Assembly: GCA_028023455.1 (NCBI GenBank)
Contig: JAQFVV010000230.1
Coordinates: 806,001-870,000, forward strand
Origin: Epiperipatus broadwayi
Taxonomy: Eukaryota > Onychophora > Udeonychophora > Euonychophora > Peripatidae
Direction: 5' to 3'
Length of the DNA: 64,000 nt
The notes below the pieces were generated by a model that did no database searches, was not told the DNA's origin, and saw only the letters and a program-made list of their open reading frames with translations. Each line of letters opens with the position of its first letter. Position 1 is the first letter of the stretch. This document shows, one piece after another, positions 35,348-47,060 of the stretch. The position numbers and the translations under genes are program-made.

Positions 35348-36590
35348 AAGTATCATCGATTCACTGCAGGATGGTCTCTAAGTTTATATTCTCTGATCTC
35401 TATCCTCTTTTCTCTATATCATACCAGCACAGTTTCTTATTTCATCTACCCATCTCGCACATGGTCTCTTTCTAGGTCTTTTACAATCTCTTAGAATCTA
35501 GTTTAAGATTTTTATTGTCCACCTAATATCATCTCTTTTAATAACATGTCCAGCCCGATTTTACTTCAGTCTATTAATTCTTTCAATGATGTCAGTAACA
35601 CCTGTTTGTTCTCTCAACTATGTGTTTCGTTTTTGATTTTTTTTATTTCTCTTAACATGCATCTCTCCATATGTCTTTGAGTGCTCTGAATTCTATAAAT
35701 TGATCTGTTGTTAAGTGTTCAAATCTCAGATCCATAAGAATAGATAACACATTTATTAAAAACCTTCCATTTTAAACACATAGGCATATTTCCTTTTAAT
35801 ATTATTTCCACCAAAAGCACTCCAACCAAGTTTAATTCTATGATTAATTTTATCCATTATGTTTCCATCAGTCATATTAATCTGACCAAGATATTTGTAT
35901 CAGTTAACTTCTTCTAACTCATCATTATCAATTATTTTCTTTTTTTGAAAAAATCAATTGAACATTACTTTAGTCTTTTTAACATTTAGCTTTAATCCTA
36001 CTTTATTACTTTCATCTGATAACTCTTGCAACATTTTGCTCTAAAGCATTATTTGCAAAACCAAATACATTATCTGCAAAATGTAGATGACTTAAATAAT
36101 CTCCCATTTACTTTTATTCCCTTAGCTTCCCATTTTAATCCACAAAATACTGCTTGCAAAACTGCTGTAAAATGTTTTGGAGTTCTCAGTATTAATCTTT
36201 TTAATATTATTATGTAATCTAATTGTTGCTATTGCATTTTTATAAATATTCTTCAGATTATGACTATCCTGAGTTTACCTCTTGATAATCCAATGCTTTA
36301 ATCATTGAAGAAGTTGATATAATCAAATGCCTTCTCATAGTGGCAACTCATATTTATTAGTCCTTTCTATAACTTCTCTCAATATTTGGATATGATTCAC
36401 TGTATTAAAGCCACTTATAAGCCACTGTATTAAAGCCACTTATAAGCCACTGCATTAAAGCCACTTATAAATCCAGTTTGTTCTTTTGGTTGGTTGAAAT
36501 CCAAAGTTCATTGTAAACGAGTTGTAATTATTTTGGTAAAAATTTTGTATAGAACTGATAAAAGACTGATGGGACCATAATTTCTGATAT
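35348..36590 (-). mobile_element. RTE LINE, decayed minus-strand copy E
   Basis: Inverted relative to the other copies. The LINE 3' end is at about 35348 ('atcatcgattcactgcagga') and the copy runs back to the RT 'NYRPISLL' region near 36560-36590. Recognisable on the minus strand are the C-terminal RTE tail, the 'TYGSE' block (about 35725), the ADD-type block around 36065-36080 and the 'AGFKSG' block, the last within a local triplication at 36404-36478. The copy is 5'-truncated and has many stops. Confidence 0.88.
36404..36478. repeat. Local triplication inside RTE copy E
   Basis: 'ccact(g)(t/c)attaaagccac' plus 'ttata' occurs three times in a row with a 26-bp spacing. The segment corresponds to the single-copy 'GFKSGFSTIDH' coding region of the intact LINE, so it arose after insertion, probably by replication slippage. 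Confidence 0.88.
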
Positions 36591-36659
36591 ATGTAATAGG
36601 TATGATATACCTAAACTTGTATAAATCACACACTTCATCAATGAATTTTGTTAAAACTA

Positions 36660-36832
36660 AATGGGAGAGACTGAGTTAAACTTAGAGAGATCCGTCAAGC
36701 ATTGGTGGCTTAGTGGTTAGCATAGCTGCCTTCCAAGCAGCTGACCTGGGTTCGCCTCCTGGTCAACGCATTTGACATATGAAGAAAAATAAACTTAGAT
36801 CTTCATCCTGCAACTGGCAGTTGATAATGATT
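36660..36832 (+). mobile_element. RTE LINE 3' terminal fragment, copy F, split by a SINE
   Basis: 36661-36693 ('gagttaaacttagagagatc') and 36791-36832 ('cttcatcctgcaactggcag ... ttgataatgattga') are two halves of the extreme LINE 3' end, equivalent to 57060-57116. SINE S9 sits between them. The fragment is on the opposite strand from copy E, less than 100 bp away. Confidence 0.85.
36694..36790 (+). mobile_element. tRNA-Gly-type SINE, copy S9 (subfamily A), inserted in LINE copy F
   Basis: Near-complete tRNA-Gly(UCC)-like copy: 'gtcaagcattggtggcttag', 'tggttagcatagctgccttc' with a CTTCCAA loop, 'ctgggttcgcctcctggtca', then 'acgcatttgacatatgaaga' and a short A-tract. 'aaacttaga' lies on both sides (36678-36686 and 36791-36799) as an imperfect target duplication. 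Since the host is a LINE 3' end, the SINE is younger than copy F. Confidence 0.9.
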
Positions 36833-36835
36833 GAA

Positions 36836-37041
36836 AATGAAATTTATCTTTTTCATATCTTGTATTATTTGCTATTTATTTTTGAAGTTGATATTTATTT
36901 TTTATTTTAATTTTGAACTTTTAAAAGTCAGCAGATTTTTAAAACCATTTAATATTTTCTTTTTTTTTTAACAGATGTTGTTGAATTCTTTATTTGAGTT
37001 CTCATGTTGGGCTAAGCATTTTCTGAAATTGCTTTTTTTTT

Positions 37042-37073
<32 letters not shown>

Positions 37074-37689
37074 AAATGTTTTCTTTTAAAATAAAATCAA
37101 TAAAGTTTTGCTAAATATTTGTATTGATAAATGATTAAGAAATCTCTAAATAATTTCTCTGAAATTTTCTAGAAAATTATAAAGCAAAATTTAAACTGTA
37201 CATATATTTAAACCATGGTTATATATTTTTGACATTTCACCACCAAGTGTCAAACACAGACCCTAAATCATTCAACTAATCAATAGAAATTTTTAAAAAT
37301 GGATTATGGCCCCCAAACTTAGAAATTAGCTGGAATACTGTGCATAGAAAGTGTTATTCATCCTCGGAACCTGGGCACCAATCTTGCTAGTAAAACATCA
37401 ACAATGCACGGAGGGACTCTTAAGCCTGGAAAATCAATCTTATTAATGAAACATAAGGAATACAGCATATAAAAAAGTTCTTAAGCCCGGAACTAATATT
37501 GTAGATGAACCCAGTAATAAAGAAAACTAGAACAGGATTAACTGGAAACTACTAAAAATGATTCTTATGATACTCGTGAGAAATATCCAAGCCAAAGAGG
37601 ATGGTTGAAGTGGAGATATTTAATCATTTTGTTCATATACCCTCAGATATAATTTATCTTTAAGTATGTACCCCTTATCCCTTAGGGAT
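36836..37689. other. Unassigned stretch
   Basis: Long T- and A-runs near 37027-37075 and unassigned sequence. May include upstream remains of the LINE at 37690, but I could not align them. Confidence 0.4.
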
Positions 37690-38460
37690 ATTCAAGTATT
37701 TAATTTGCCTATGCATAAATAAAATTCTGATGGCTGATGATATCCCATTTATTGTTGAAATGCAAAAGACTTTAATATTATCATTAAGAAAATTGAGAAA
37801 CACATTACAAATGCAGGATTATAACTAAATGTGAACATAAATATTATATTAGGGTCAACATGGTAGCCACTTATGACATATAATGCATAAGTGATAGATT
37901 GAACTTCTATCCAGGGACCTTAGTTTAAAAGTACCTAGGGAAAAATTTATAAATAACAGAAACTATTAACAATTTTTGCAATTTGTTGGATTGTACATAA
38001 ACCAAAAGGATAGTCAAGAGATTCATCACAGATCAATACTGGACAGAGTAGAGATGAAACACTGGAAAATATTTTTTAAATGTAAAGACATAACTTTAAA
38101 AATGAAGATCTGACTTATTCATGCTATGACATTCCCTGTGATTCTATAGGATATGAAAGTTAAAAAAGGATTAGTATACTTGAACTATGGATGCTGGTTA
38201 GGATTTTGAGTATTCCACAGGAAGAGGGATTATGGGACAGTAGATATTTGATCAGATTAGAGATTGCATCTGACTTGAATCTACAAGGAAACTGGTTGAA
38301 AATATTCTATTTAGATATTTTATAAAATGATCTAATTTATTAGAAAATTGACAAATATTTGGGTCAATGGGAATGAAGACAACTAGCAGTAATGTGAATG
38401 GACTTAAAACTGAAAGTCACAAATGATAGAAAATTGCAGAAATTTAAAAAAAAAAAAAAG
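37690..38460 (+). mobile_element. Decayed LINE of a second lineage (RT C-terminal part)
   Basis: Shows, in order and across frameshifts, the RT catalytic-box remnant 'MADDIPF' (about 37730-37750), 'IEKHITNAGL' then 'LNVN' (about 37797-37836), a 'K-YLGKN' block after a one-base insertion (about 37924-37946) and 'LIHAMTFPVIL' followed by a stop where Tyr is usual (about 38113-38149), then 'ELWMLVRILSIP' (about 38180-38216). This motif order (ADD, K-LN, KYLG, FPV-LYG, ELW-WR-L) is typical of the C-terminal half of APE-type LINE RTs. The sequence differs clearly from the RTE copies here. Heavily mutated. Confidence 0.6.
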
Positions 38461-38788
38461 TAAAAAAGTTGATAATGCAATAAAGTTTGTAACTAATAGT
38501 TAAAAGCTCTTAGAGTTTTATTTCCATACTTATAAAGAAGAATGTGGATTGACACCGGTGTAAAACAAGGAATGTATATATATTATGTTTTTCATTTTTA
38601 TGGTCTTCCAAACAATTTATAAACAATGTCGTAAACAAGCATCAAGATATAAAGTTTGATGGTGGGGTTCTAATTTAAACCAATTAAAGAATCTATTACA
38701 TAAGATTGTTTTTGACTGTAGAACGGTATCCCAGTGAAAAGATCTGTCTAAAACTGCACGCAGGACCATTTCTGAATCAAAATGTGGT

Positions 38789-39158
38789 ATGTAGTGACAG
38801 TTCAGATATTCACCATAAAAATTTTAACATGCTACCATGTCCAGAACATGAGTTATGACATGAATATGATTGGTTCACATTTTCGTCAATCTTCAATGCT
38901 GTCTCTGTCATCATAAAATCTTTTAAACCACTTGAAAATATCTTGCACATCATGACATGCTATATTATGGTTTGAACCTTTTCAACAGCTCTCTTTTACA
39001 GTTTTTACATAAAATTTAGTATTAGAGCATTGTTTTATTGTGGAGTAAGATATGAAATATTATCATATTATGTCATAACTCGTATTGTAACTTATGATGC
39101 AGATATGTTAATGTCTTACAATTTTTACAGTGAATATCTAAACTATGATGCTGCATAA
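38789..39158 (-). mobile_element. Mariner-derived miniature element with N-terminal HTH remnant, copy 1
   Basis: The ends pair as inverted repeats of about 70-80 bp ('cagatattcaccataaaaat' near 38803 with its complement near 39128; 'catgagttatgacat' with its complement near 39078). On the minus strand between them the frame reads, with interruptions, '...TKFYVKTVKE...', then 'VQDIFKWFKRFYDDRDSIED' followed by a stop. This matches the family pattern of the mariner/SETMAR-type N-terminal helix-turn-helix (IKFC-KLGK ... VFEWFKRFK-GRESIEDD). The catalytic DDE/D domain is absent. Length is about 370 bp; the TA target site is not certain. Confidence 0.75.
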
Positions 39159-42100
39159 TACATAGATTCACTCAGAAATGGAGTTGCAGAAAGCTTGGAG
39201 AAAGAATAATCACTGGTCAGCTTTTCATAGGCACACACTGTGTGTATAAGAAATACTAAAAGTTTCAAAGTGAAAAGAACTTTACCTTAAAAAAGTCTTA
39301 GTTATATTACTATTTAAAATTGACATTAGTATTAAAAAAGAGAAAATAATACTTGTTAAAAAAAGAAACTGTATAAATAATACATATTATAGATTTGTTT
39401 GAGTTGTCATATAATGTTTGAAAGCTATGACAGTTATGATCCAGTTGTTAACCTCCATGGTAATGTTTTGAATGTAATTTAATAACCTTGAGACTTTGTG
39501 TACCCATGTTATATTTGATTTCTTTCATCAAAGGGAGGTGAGGCAAATAAGTTGTCAGGTGAAGGAGTGAAAATATCATTTCTGCTTCCTTAATATTTCT
39601 TAACACTTTCTTTAGATGCTGGCTATTTGAATTGTTTTTAAACAATGGAGTCACAGTGTGAGATAAATAAAAGGGTTATTATTTTTCAAGATATTGTCTT
39701 TCTTTATTTTCCTATCAATTTAAACATGGTTGGAGATGCAGTAAAATTAAATCTGGGCAGGATTGCACCTGCTAAAACAGTTTTTTTAACAATGTATGTG
39801 TTCTTATATATATATGTATAAGTAAACATAATTTATTGATGCTATAAATATGTTTAATCAAAGTTATATTAATTCTTCATGTGTTATCTATAGGATTTTC
39901 TAAATCTCTAAAGTTACGCATTGATGAAAAACCACCCAAATCACCACACAACACATTTCAAGGTTGGTTGTGTTTACGACACCTAATGGGAGTGAAATCT
40001 GAGACAGATTCTATTCCAAGGTTGGTCTATTTTTCTAGTGACTGAAAAAGTTTGGAAGATCCTGTAGATAGTACATGATTTAATACTGCTTCACTTAATT
40101 ATATAAGTAAATGTATATAAGTAGCTGGTTATCAATTTATTCTTAATTAGGGAGTGAAGTATAGAAAGTATTAATATCCTTATCTTTGCAATTGGAAAAC
40201 AGGATATCTTTCTGTATGACTATTGGAGATATCTGTGCCATGCAGTAGAATATAAAAAGGCTATTTTATCTTTTTCATAGTCATAAATAGACTTCTTAGC
40301 TATAAATATTATAAGTTATGTCTAACATTCAATGATTGGTATAGCGTAACTATTCCAACTCAATTGACCATTCAGAATTTTCCCTATTTTTTAGTCGGGA
40401 CTTGCATATTTTGCCCGCAATTAAGTTATTTACTTGCTTTCAACAGTTAAGGTAGAATTCATAACAAAAGTTATTAAAGATAATATTAATAATATTTCTT
40501 ACATGAAGAAAATAGTCAATATAAACTTCAATGGATATTTGGCAATGACCATGTTTGTCAGAAGGCATCTGTTCTATTCAAAATAAAACTGGACATAAGA
40601 AATTATCCATTTAAGTGCGCATATATCAAAATAATCTCAACAGGCAGAGCATTAGATTTTCTGTTCACTACTGAGTCTACTCCATTAATGCATTATGGTT
40701 CTTTAATTTTACATTTCCTGTCATTAGATTCACTGCAAACCTTTTGTATTTTTGGTATGCTACTTAGATTCACTGCAAACCTTGTGTATATATATATGCT
40801 ACTTAAACCTTAAAGTTGATTCTAGATTTATCATAGCATATGTGAGAGCAACTTGGTTCCTCACATTCAGTTACCTAAACAATGCAGACATTCAGAGATC
40901 AATTTTATTTTTGTTATAACTTGTGTGACTAGGTCATTACGTTATTATAAGATGTGTGAAATGAATATATTAGTGTAAAATAGGATAAAGACATATCATG
41001 GGCTCGGTGTTGAGATATGCAACTTTCAGTACTGATGTGAGATATTTATATCCCTAAAGGCAACAAACAGCTTTATTGCTTATGTTCGTCTTTCTTAATT
41101 AAAACACAGTGAATTCTATGAAGCCAAGTAATATTTGATACTGTACCATACAGATTTGTTAGCGTTTTTCAGTCTTTATGCAAACTGCAATAACTTCACT
41201 TTTTAAATTTCCCAATAAAGAAATGCTATGTTAAAATCCTAATTTTAAGTATGAATGGGAAGACCCCCATGAAATACAGATAAATGTCATTAAATAAACA
41301 AATAATGAAATGGCTTTATTGCTCACGAGTTCTTAAGAAGTTTCAGCTTCTGAAATGCCAGAAATGGAATCTATTCAAGGATATTATAATCCAGAGTCTG
41401 ATAATCATTATGCTGTGCCACACAGGGCAAAGATAAAGTGCAAATAGTTTATACCGATTCGGCATTCTTACTTGGAGAAGGTTGGTGAAGGAATTCATTA
41501 TAAAAATGATGAGTCTATATTTTTTCTTTTGATGTTGATTTCATTATTATATAAAAGGCACAACAATAGGAACAAACTACTACTGATGATGAAGTCTTAA
41601 TTTTTCCAGATAGCTTTATTACATAGCTATGCCAAAGAAATTCATTCCTATATCAAATTGCTCTGTTTATACTACTTCCTGTTCAAGAGGTTATATATAA
41701 TATTATCATTTTATAGTTCAAATTGTTTCCCTTTTTTAAAAATCTATATTAGATAATGGAGCAAAAAATATATTCATTCATAATTTTTGAATTTATGAAT
41801 GCAATATTATGTTTATTTTGAAATAGTGGGAAGTGTTGAAAGGACTGGATGGCTTATCTCCAGATGTTAGCAGTGATTCACTGAAGAATCATGTGATCTT
41901 TTTCAAAAGAAGTTGAGATGTGTTTGAATGAGGAGTTGTAAAGTCATTCAGATAACAGATTCTTTTAATGGTACCTTAGCTTTGAAAAGTATTGGACAAT
42001 TCAGATGAAAATTTAATTAATAGGAATAAAAAGACTGGAAACTTGTTAGATAAGTTGTTTAGCTTTTTTAACCAATCCACTACAAAAAAAAAAAGTCTTG

Positions 42101-42411
42101 TAGTATAGCATTAAAAAATGGCTTCATTATCTTATAACATAGAGTAAAGGCTAAACATTAGAGCTCATTTTAGTGTGTAGTGCTACTTATATGTTATAAT
42201 GGAATAAATCAAGTTCATTTTGTATTTGTGAATTTCTCCTATTGCAAAGACAAATCTTCACCCCCACCCTTCTCATTATAAAATGGAACTGCTGAAAATT
42301 TAAACTGACATTGATTTCATTATCTGTAGATTATAAATATATATGCATGATGTTTGGTGAAAAGGTGACTGGTTATTCCTCCAAGCTGCCTGCATACCAT
42401 CTCACAATCAA
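39159..42411. other. Gene-less stretch
   Basis: Two minus-strand frames near 39448-39654 are open for 40-68 codons but lack recognisable domains. A direct repeat of about 44 bp ('agattcactgcaaacctt') occurs at 40727 and 40769. A family Q copy lies at 41303-41437. No supported gene. Confidence 0.45.
41303..41437 (-). repeat. Dispersed tRNA-like repeat family Q
   Basis: Well-preserved member: 'ggctttattgctcacgagtt', 'cttaagaagtttcagcttct', 'gaaatgccagaaatggaatc', 'aaggatattataatccagag' and 'gtgccacacagg'. Block order is identical to copies at 11712, 48712 and 63434. Confidence 0.5.
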
Positions 42412-42769
42412 CACTTGTCACATAGTTATTCACCATAAAAAAATGTAAGTTGCTAGTTTGCCTGGATCATTAATTATGACATCAAATGAGACTATTTCCT
42501 ACTAGTGTGCTGACATTAAATTTTGTTTTAAATTGGGGAAAACTGCTACCAAAGCATCTGAAATGATCCAAGCAGTGTATGATATTGAAACCATGAATCT
42601 TAAGAATGTTTTTTTCTTGCAATGTTTTATAACAGCAGGGAGAACGCTCAAAGCAATCTATGAAGATATAAATACACTGACATATTTTATGTAACTCATG
42701 ATACAGACATGCTAGCATTTAAACATCACTGCCATGAATAGTTAAGCTATATCGCTACCTGACACATGC
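42412..42769 (+). mobile_element. Mariner-derived miniature element with N-terminal HTH remnant, copy 2
   Basis: The inverted ends are related to those of the element at 38789 ('ttattcaccataaaaaaatg' on the left; the complement of 'catgagttac ... gctagca' on the right). Inside, the plus strand reads 'IKFCFKLGKTATKASEMIQ' (about 42510-42566), then 'YDIETMNLKNVF', then 'AGRTLKAIYEDINT'. This is the characteristic start of a mariner transposase: the first HTH and the turn into the second. Coding similarity ends at the right inverted repeat, with no catalytic domain. About 358 bp long, non-autonomous and decayed, but clearer than copy 1. Confidence 0.82.
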
Positions 42770-42966
42770 ATTGATTTTGATTTGATGCTCCAGACAACTT
42801 GGAGTGTGATCCATTCACTTTTTTATTGAGACTCATCATATATATTAAAATATTTTTTGTAATTTATTTTATTAATATCAGTATAGTACTTTAAAATACA
42901 GAATAAGGCTACTTTTTATATAAGCGATAATTGAAACAATTCAAAACCAAACTTAAAATATTTTTT

Positions 42967-43064
42967 GTCAAGCGTTGGTGGCCGAGTGGTTAGCACAGCT
43001 GCCTTACAAGCAGTTGTCCCGGGTTCGCATCCCGTCGATGCTTTGACATATGAGAAAAAAAAAA
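42967..43064 (+). mobile_element. tRNA-Gly-type SINE, copy S10
   Basis: Full-length copy without the subfamily B insertion: 'tcaagcgttggtggccgagt', 'ggttagcacagctgccttac', a CTTACAA loop, 'tgtcccgggttcgcatcccg', then 'tcgatgctttgacatatgag' and 10 A. The intact 5' end and compact tRNA shape make it a good template for the family consensus. A short T-rich flank match is too weak to call a target duplication. Confidence 0.92.
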
Positions 43065-43280
43065 TAATAATTTTGTTAGGATATTGGAGATGTTCAGATA
43101 AATGATAATCTGCTTCTGTATGGATGTAATTTGTATGAGGTCACATTTTATAGTAACTAGCTGTATCACATTAATCGGTGGATAAAATAAGTGAAGAAAA
43201 TCACAAAATTCAGTGATTAGCAAGAAATAGGATTTATTTTATTTTTATTTGCCACTTGAAGATGAAAGTAACACAATATC

Positions 43281-43506
43281 AGCTCTCCACTTTACTGTTA
43301 TCGAGTGGGAGCTAGAGAAAATACTTATCAGATGCATATATAGTTTCTGTCTTTAGTACTTGAACCCTCATACCCATACCAAATTCTGGGCTTTTGCCAT
43401 TACCAATGTGGACTTGAGATTCAGCAATCATCTTTAATTCCACTTGTCAAGGTTAAAACTTGAAATTCCAATTAGCTTACACTTGATGGCAGTAAAGTGG
43501 AGAGCT
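43281..43506. repeat. MITE-like element with about 33-bp terminal inverted repeats
   Basis: 'agctctccactttactgtta' at 43281 is the inverse of '(t)ggcagtaaagtggagagct' ending at 43506; pairing extends to about 33 bp with 5-6 mismatches. The 226-bp body has no coding sequence. Confidence 0.75.
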
Positions 43507-46500
43507 TTTTTTGTCTTACTGATTAAGCTGATTGTTTTGGTCGTGTTTGTGGAAGATTATATTTTGTTAGTATTTCTGTTTAAGTGAAAATTGATCAATT
43601 CTATTTACAATAGAAATAAAAATATTTATCAAGAAAAGTGTTTATGTATGCAAGAGTCGAATAAAAAATTTAAATAGGATTTCATTTATTACCATGATGT
43701 AATGTTTGTTTAAGAGGACCTGTTTGGCTGCTAAGACAATCTGACAGATATTAGGTTTTGAGTGGAAATTAAGGTGATATTATGAAATAAGATTATAAAT
43801 TCCAAATATAAACCATGGTTATGCAAGATACAACTTTCTTATTTAGAGATAAAAAAGGCAGTGGGACCAAATAACAAACTCAGCCAAACTTGTACAAGAT
43901 TTAGAGATTCACTTATTCACAACTTTGTGTTTCATGATAACACGTATTATTTAGGTACTGCTAGAGTTCTAGTTCCACATTTATCATCCTGTATAGTTAA
44001 ATTAGGCCAAAACAAAAAATGACTTTTAACTTTTTTAAATTTTAATAACATGAACACAACAAAAACGGCATTTGTATTTTGAGAGAAAAGACGTGAAAGA
44101 ATTTGATTCAGAAAGATTTTTTACTGCACTGCAGATTAGCTCCATTTCTTACCTAAGATTTTTAGCCCTCAAGTCTGCTTTTTATTAAACTACTCTAGTT
44201 AAGATTTTTATAATAACAATGAGATTTTTGTGATTTATATACTATACGAGTATATACGATTATTAAATGAAAATCTAAAAGGCTATTTTTTTTTATTTAA
44301 TGTGAGTACTGAAACACACAGGCTTATTATTATATACCCGTGTTTATATATGTAATATATAGGGTATATGAGCACACTTTCACATGACCCACCACTCCAC
44401 ACTATCTCATAACACTGATACACTTGAACATATATGTTGAAAAGATAAATAATCACCAATATCCGTATTTCATACTAAACCAGCAATCATCAGTTGATCC
44501 AGATTACCATCTCTACACATATATGCTATAAGTGCTCAGATATATATTAAGATAGCCAATCCTTATACTTCAATGGACAGGCTTCAATCCACTCCACACT
44601 CCAACTCTTCAGCCGTCCATCCAATTGAAAATCTGATGATGGAATGCTCAAAGGCCACCCTGAGGCCAAGATTCTTGTCACACCCATGTTGACCTAAGGT
44701 CAATCTGATCCATCATACATAGGACATAATCCATTTAATATGATTGCAAAAATCTTTAAAAAATTCCATATTTAACCAGTAATAAAAGTTCATATTTAAC
44801 CAGCAATGGCTGCATGTTTTTATAACATAATTGTTATAACTGATAGGTGATATTGCTTATGGGAAAAGTGTTATTTTATAATATAATTAAGGTTCCAGGT
44901 GGGTATTTAAAATAGGTAAAACTGTTTAAAAAAATTTTAAAGTGATGTGTTTCAGATTGAAACATATTGCACTTTTTTTTTTATGTGCTTAATACAAATT
45001 GGCTATTGCTTTGTAACTGGGTTCAGTTGGACACATTCTTTTAGAAAAAATAGAGTCAGTTATAATCAAATAAATTTGATTTTTTTATATAAGTATTCCT
45101 TGCAAAAAAAAACAAACAAACCACATTATAATATATAAAATAAAGATTGAAGTCATAGAAAATATGTAAAAGATCAATAAATAATAATAAATATGGCTGA
45201 AATAATATGTTTAATGATCTGCTATATCAACTTTCGACATGGAATGTCTATCAAATACTTCGGGTAGACTCCTGCCAACTTAAAATCCAGGACACACTTA
45301 ACTATATAATAGAGCTAAAACAAATCCATCATATAGCTCAGTGTTTGTAGAATTAAAAAAAAATGTCAGTCAAGCTTTTAAACCTACTTCTACTAAGATT
45401 GTTTGCTTCAAAAGTAATCATAGAAAATGTAAAATCAAAGAAGCTTGTCATATAATTATTTCCACACATACAATACGAGCCAATAAGTGTTTCCCTCAAC
45501 AAACATTAGGTGTTCAATTCTGGAACATAGGTACTGCTTAATAATACATTCTATTATTATACAGGCAATTATGCAAATCTAACATGGCCCCTAGTTCAAC
45601 CTTTTATAATTGGAAACACTGTCACTCTGCCAATTATCTCTCAGTTATGTTTTGATACAAACACTCTGTGTCAAAAGTTGACTTAGCAGATTATCAAACA
45701 TTATTTCAGCTGTATTTATTATTATTTCTTATAACATATGTATATAAAAATGGAAACATAACCATAGATCTCAAAAAATGAAAAGTAAAATTACGTAACA
45801 TTTAGAATACAACCAGTATGAGATACTGCAAATGTAAAATGCAAGATATAAATTCTTATGTTGTGTGAGCAAAATTCATATTAATTATTTTCTGGTAAAA
45901 TACAGAAACATTTACAAAGGTACTGATATGGATACTTGTTCACTTAATAAAATTCTAAGAAATCAAAGCATATGAAAAATTATTGTGGTATGACGTACCA
46001 CTTGTAACCATTGCAGGTAAATCAACATTAGATAGCGTTGACTTTTATTCCAGAACCAAATCTTTAAGTAATAGACAAAAAATGGCTATATGCAAACAAA
46101 CTTGGGACTGGTTTTTAGTTTAACAAGCACTTTTATCCAGAATAAACTTGGTTAACTTGAAACTAATTCTGGAAATGATTATTACTTGCCATTTGCACAG
46201 AATTGTTGCTGAAGAAGTAGAGGTCACTGCTGTGTAATTTTATAAATATACTAATTACAAATATAGCTTTATATGTGTATTGTCTGCATTTGTTTAACAA
46301 TGTCATTTACTGTAAAAGTCTATTGCAATGTTAAATCATCATTGCAAAGCTATTCAGCAGAGTAATGAACTAAGGTCTGGTGTGTTCACCAACTTTTAAG
46401 TTTTCATTTTTCGCAGCTTTTTTTTGTAGTTGTGATGGTCGTTATTTATTTACACTTGGTTGTTAATGATCGAAGGTATTCACCAGAAACTTAAGATTTT

Positions 46501-46854
46501 CCTGGTTTATCTAGTAGCTCCTTTAAAAATGACGGCAATAGTATGTTTTGCTTCACTGTAAAAATCTTGATATAATCAACATTGTTTGAATGATTTTCAA
46601 TGTATGTTGTAATATGATGCTGTTCCTGATGATAGTGATATTATAGACCTACGAATTTTGATTTTATAACTTCCTGTTCACTAAACTGTAATATGTTCAC
46701 TTAATAGCATTTGCAGAAGTTTCTGTTCTTTTCCATAATATCTGTTTGCATTAACTGTGACGACTTTATGAGAATTTTAAGATAGAACTAAAAGAGATTT
46801 CTTTTTAATATCCTCAAATTATTCTGCAGTTGAAGGACTATTTTCATCAGTTGT
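43507..46854. other. Gene-less stretch
   Basis: A 'catcagttgatccaga' repeat block near 44480 is shared with 28.7 and 47.3 kb. A 66-codon frame at 45341-45541 has a mixed composition but no recognisable domain. A 'KKAVGPNN'-like string near 43848 faintly resembles an RT motif but stands alone. Confidence 0.45.
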
Positions 46855-47060
46855 TAATGTGGTGTTTTCTAGGTCTGTTACAATGATCTATTAGAGGATT
46901 TCAATTCTACAGTTATCACTTTACTTGAAATATGTCAAACCTAAATTTATTATATCCGTTTAACTTTTTTACAGTGATATCTATGATACCTGTTTTTGTT
47001 TTTTTTTAATCTATATATTTCACTTTCAACACTATCTTGTGAATTCTGGAACATCAAGAA
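46855..47060 (-). mobile_element. RTE LINE fragment, copy J, very decayed
   Basis: 'aggtctgttacaatgatcta', 'tgatatctatgatacctgtt' and 'cactatcttgtgaattctgg' line up in order with copy E at about 35474-35695, i.e. the C-terminal coding part in reverse. Low identity. Confidence 0.5.

Noticed and set aside
39448-39654. Exon candidate on the minus strand (two frames open for 40-68 codons)
   Set aside because: One frame has a protein-like 'PSPDNLFASPPFDE' stretch, but neither has a convincing acceptor/donor pair and the two frames conflict.
42967-43040. Functional tRNA gene
   Set aside because: Copies keep A and B boxes, but all share a 3' tail and poly-A, several have target duplications, and stems carry mismatches. 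They are SINEs.
43848-43900. RT-like 'KKAVGPNN' string
   Set aside because: Isolated, with no second RT motif in either direction.
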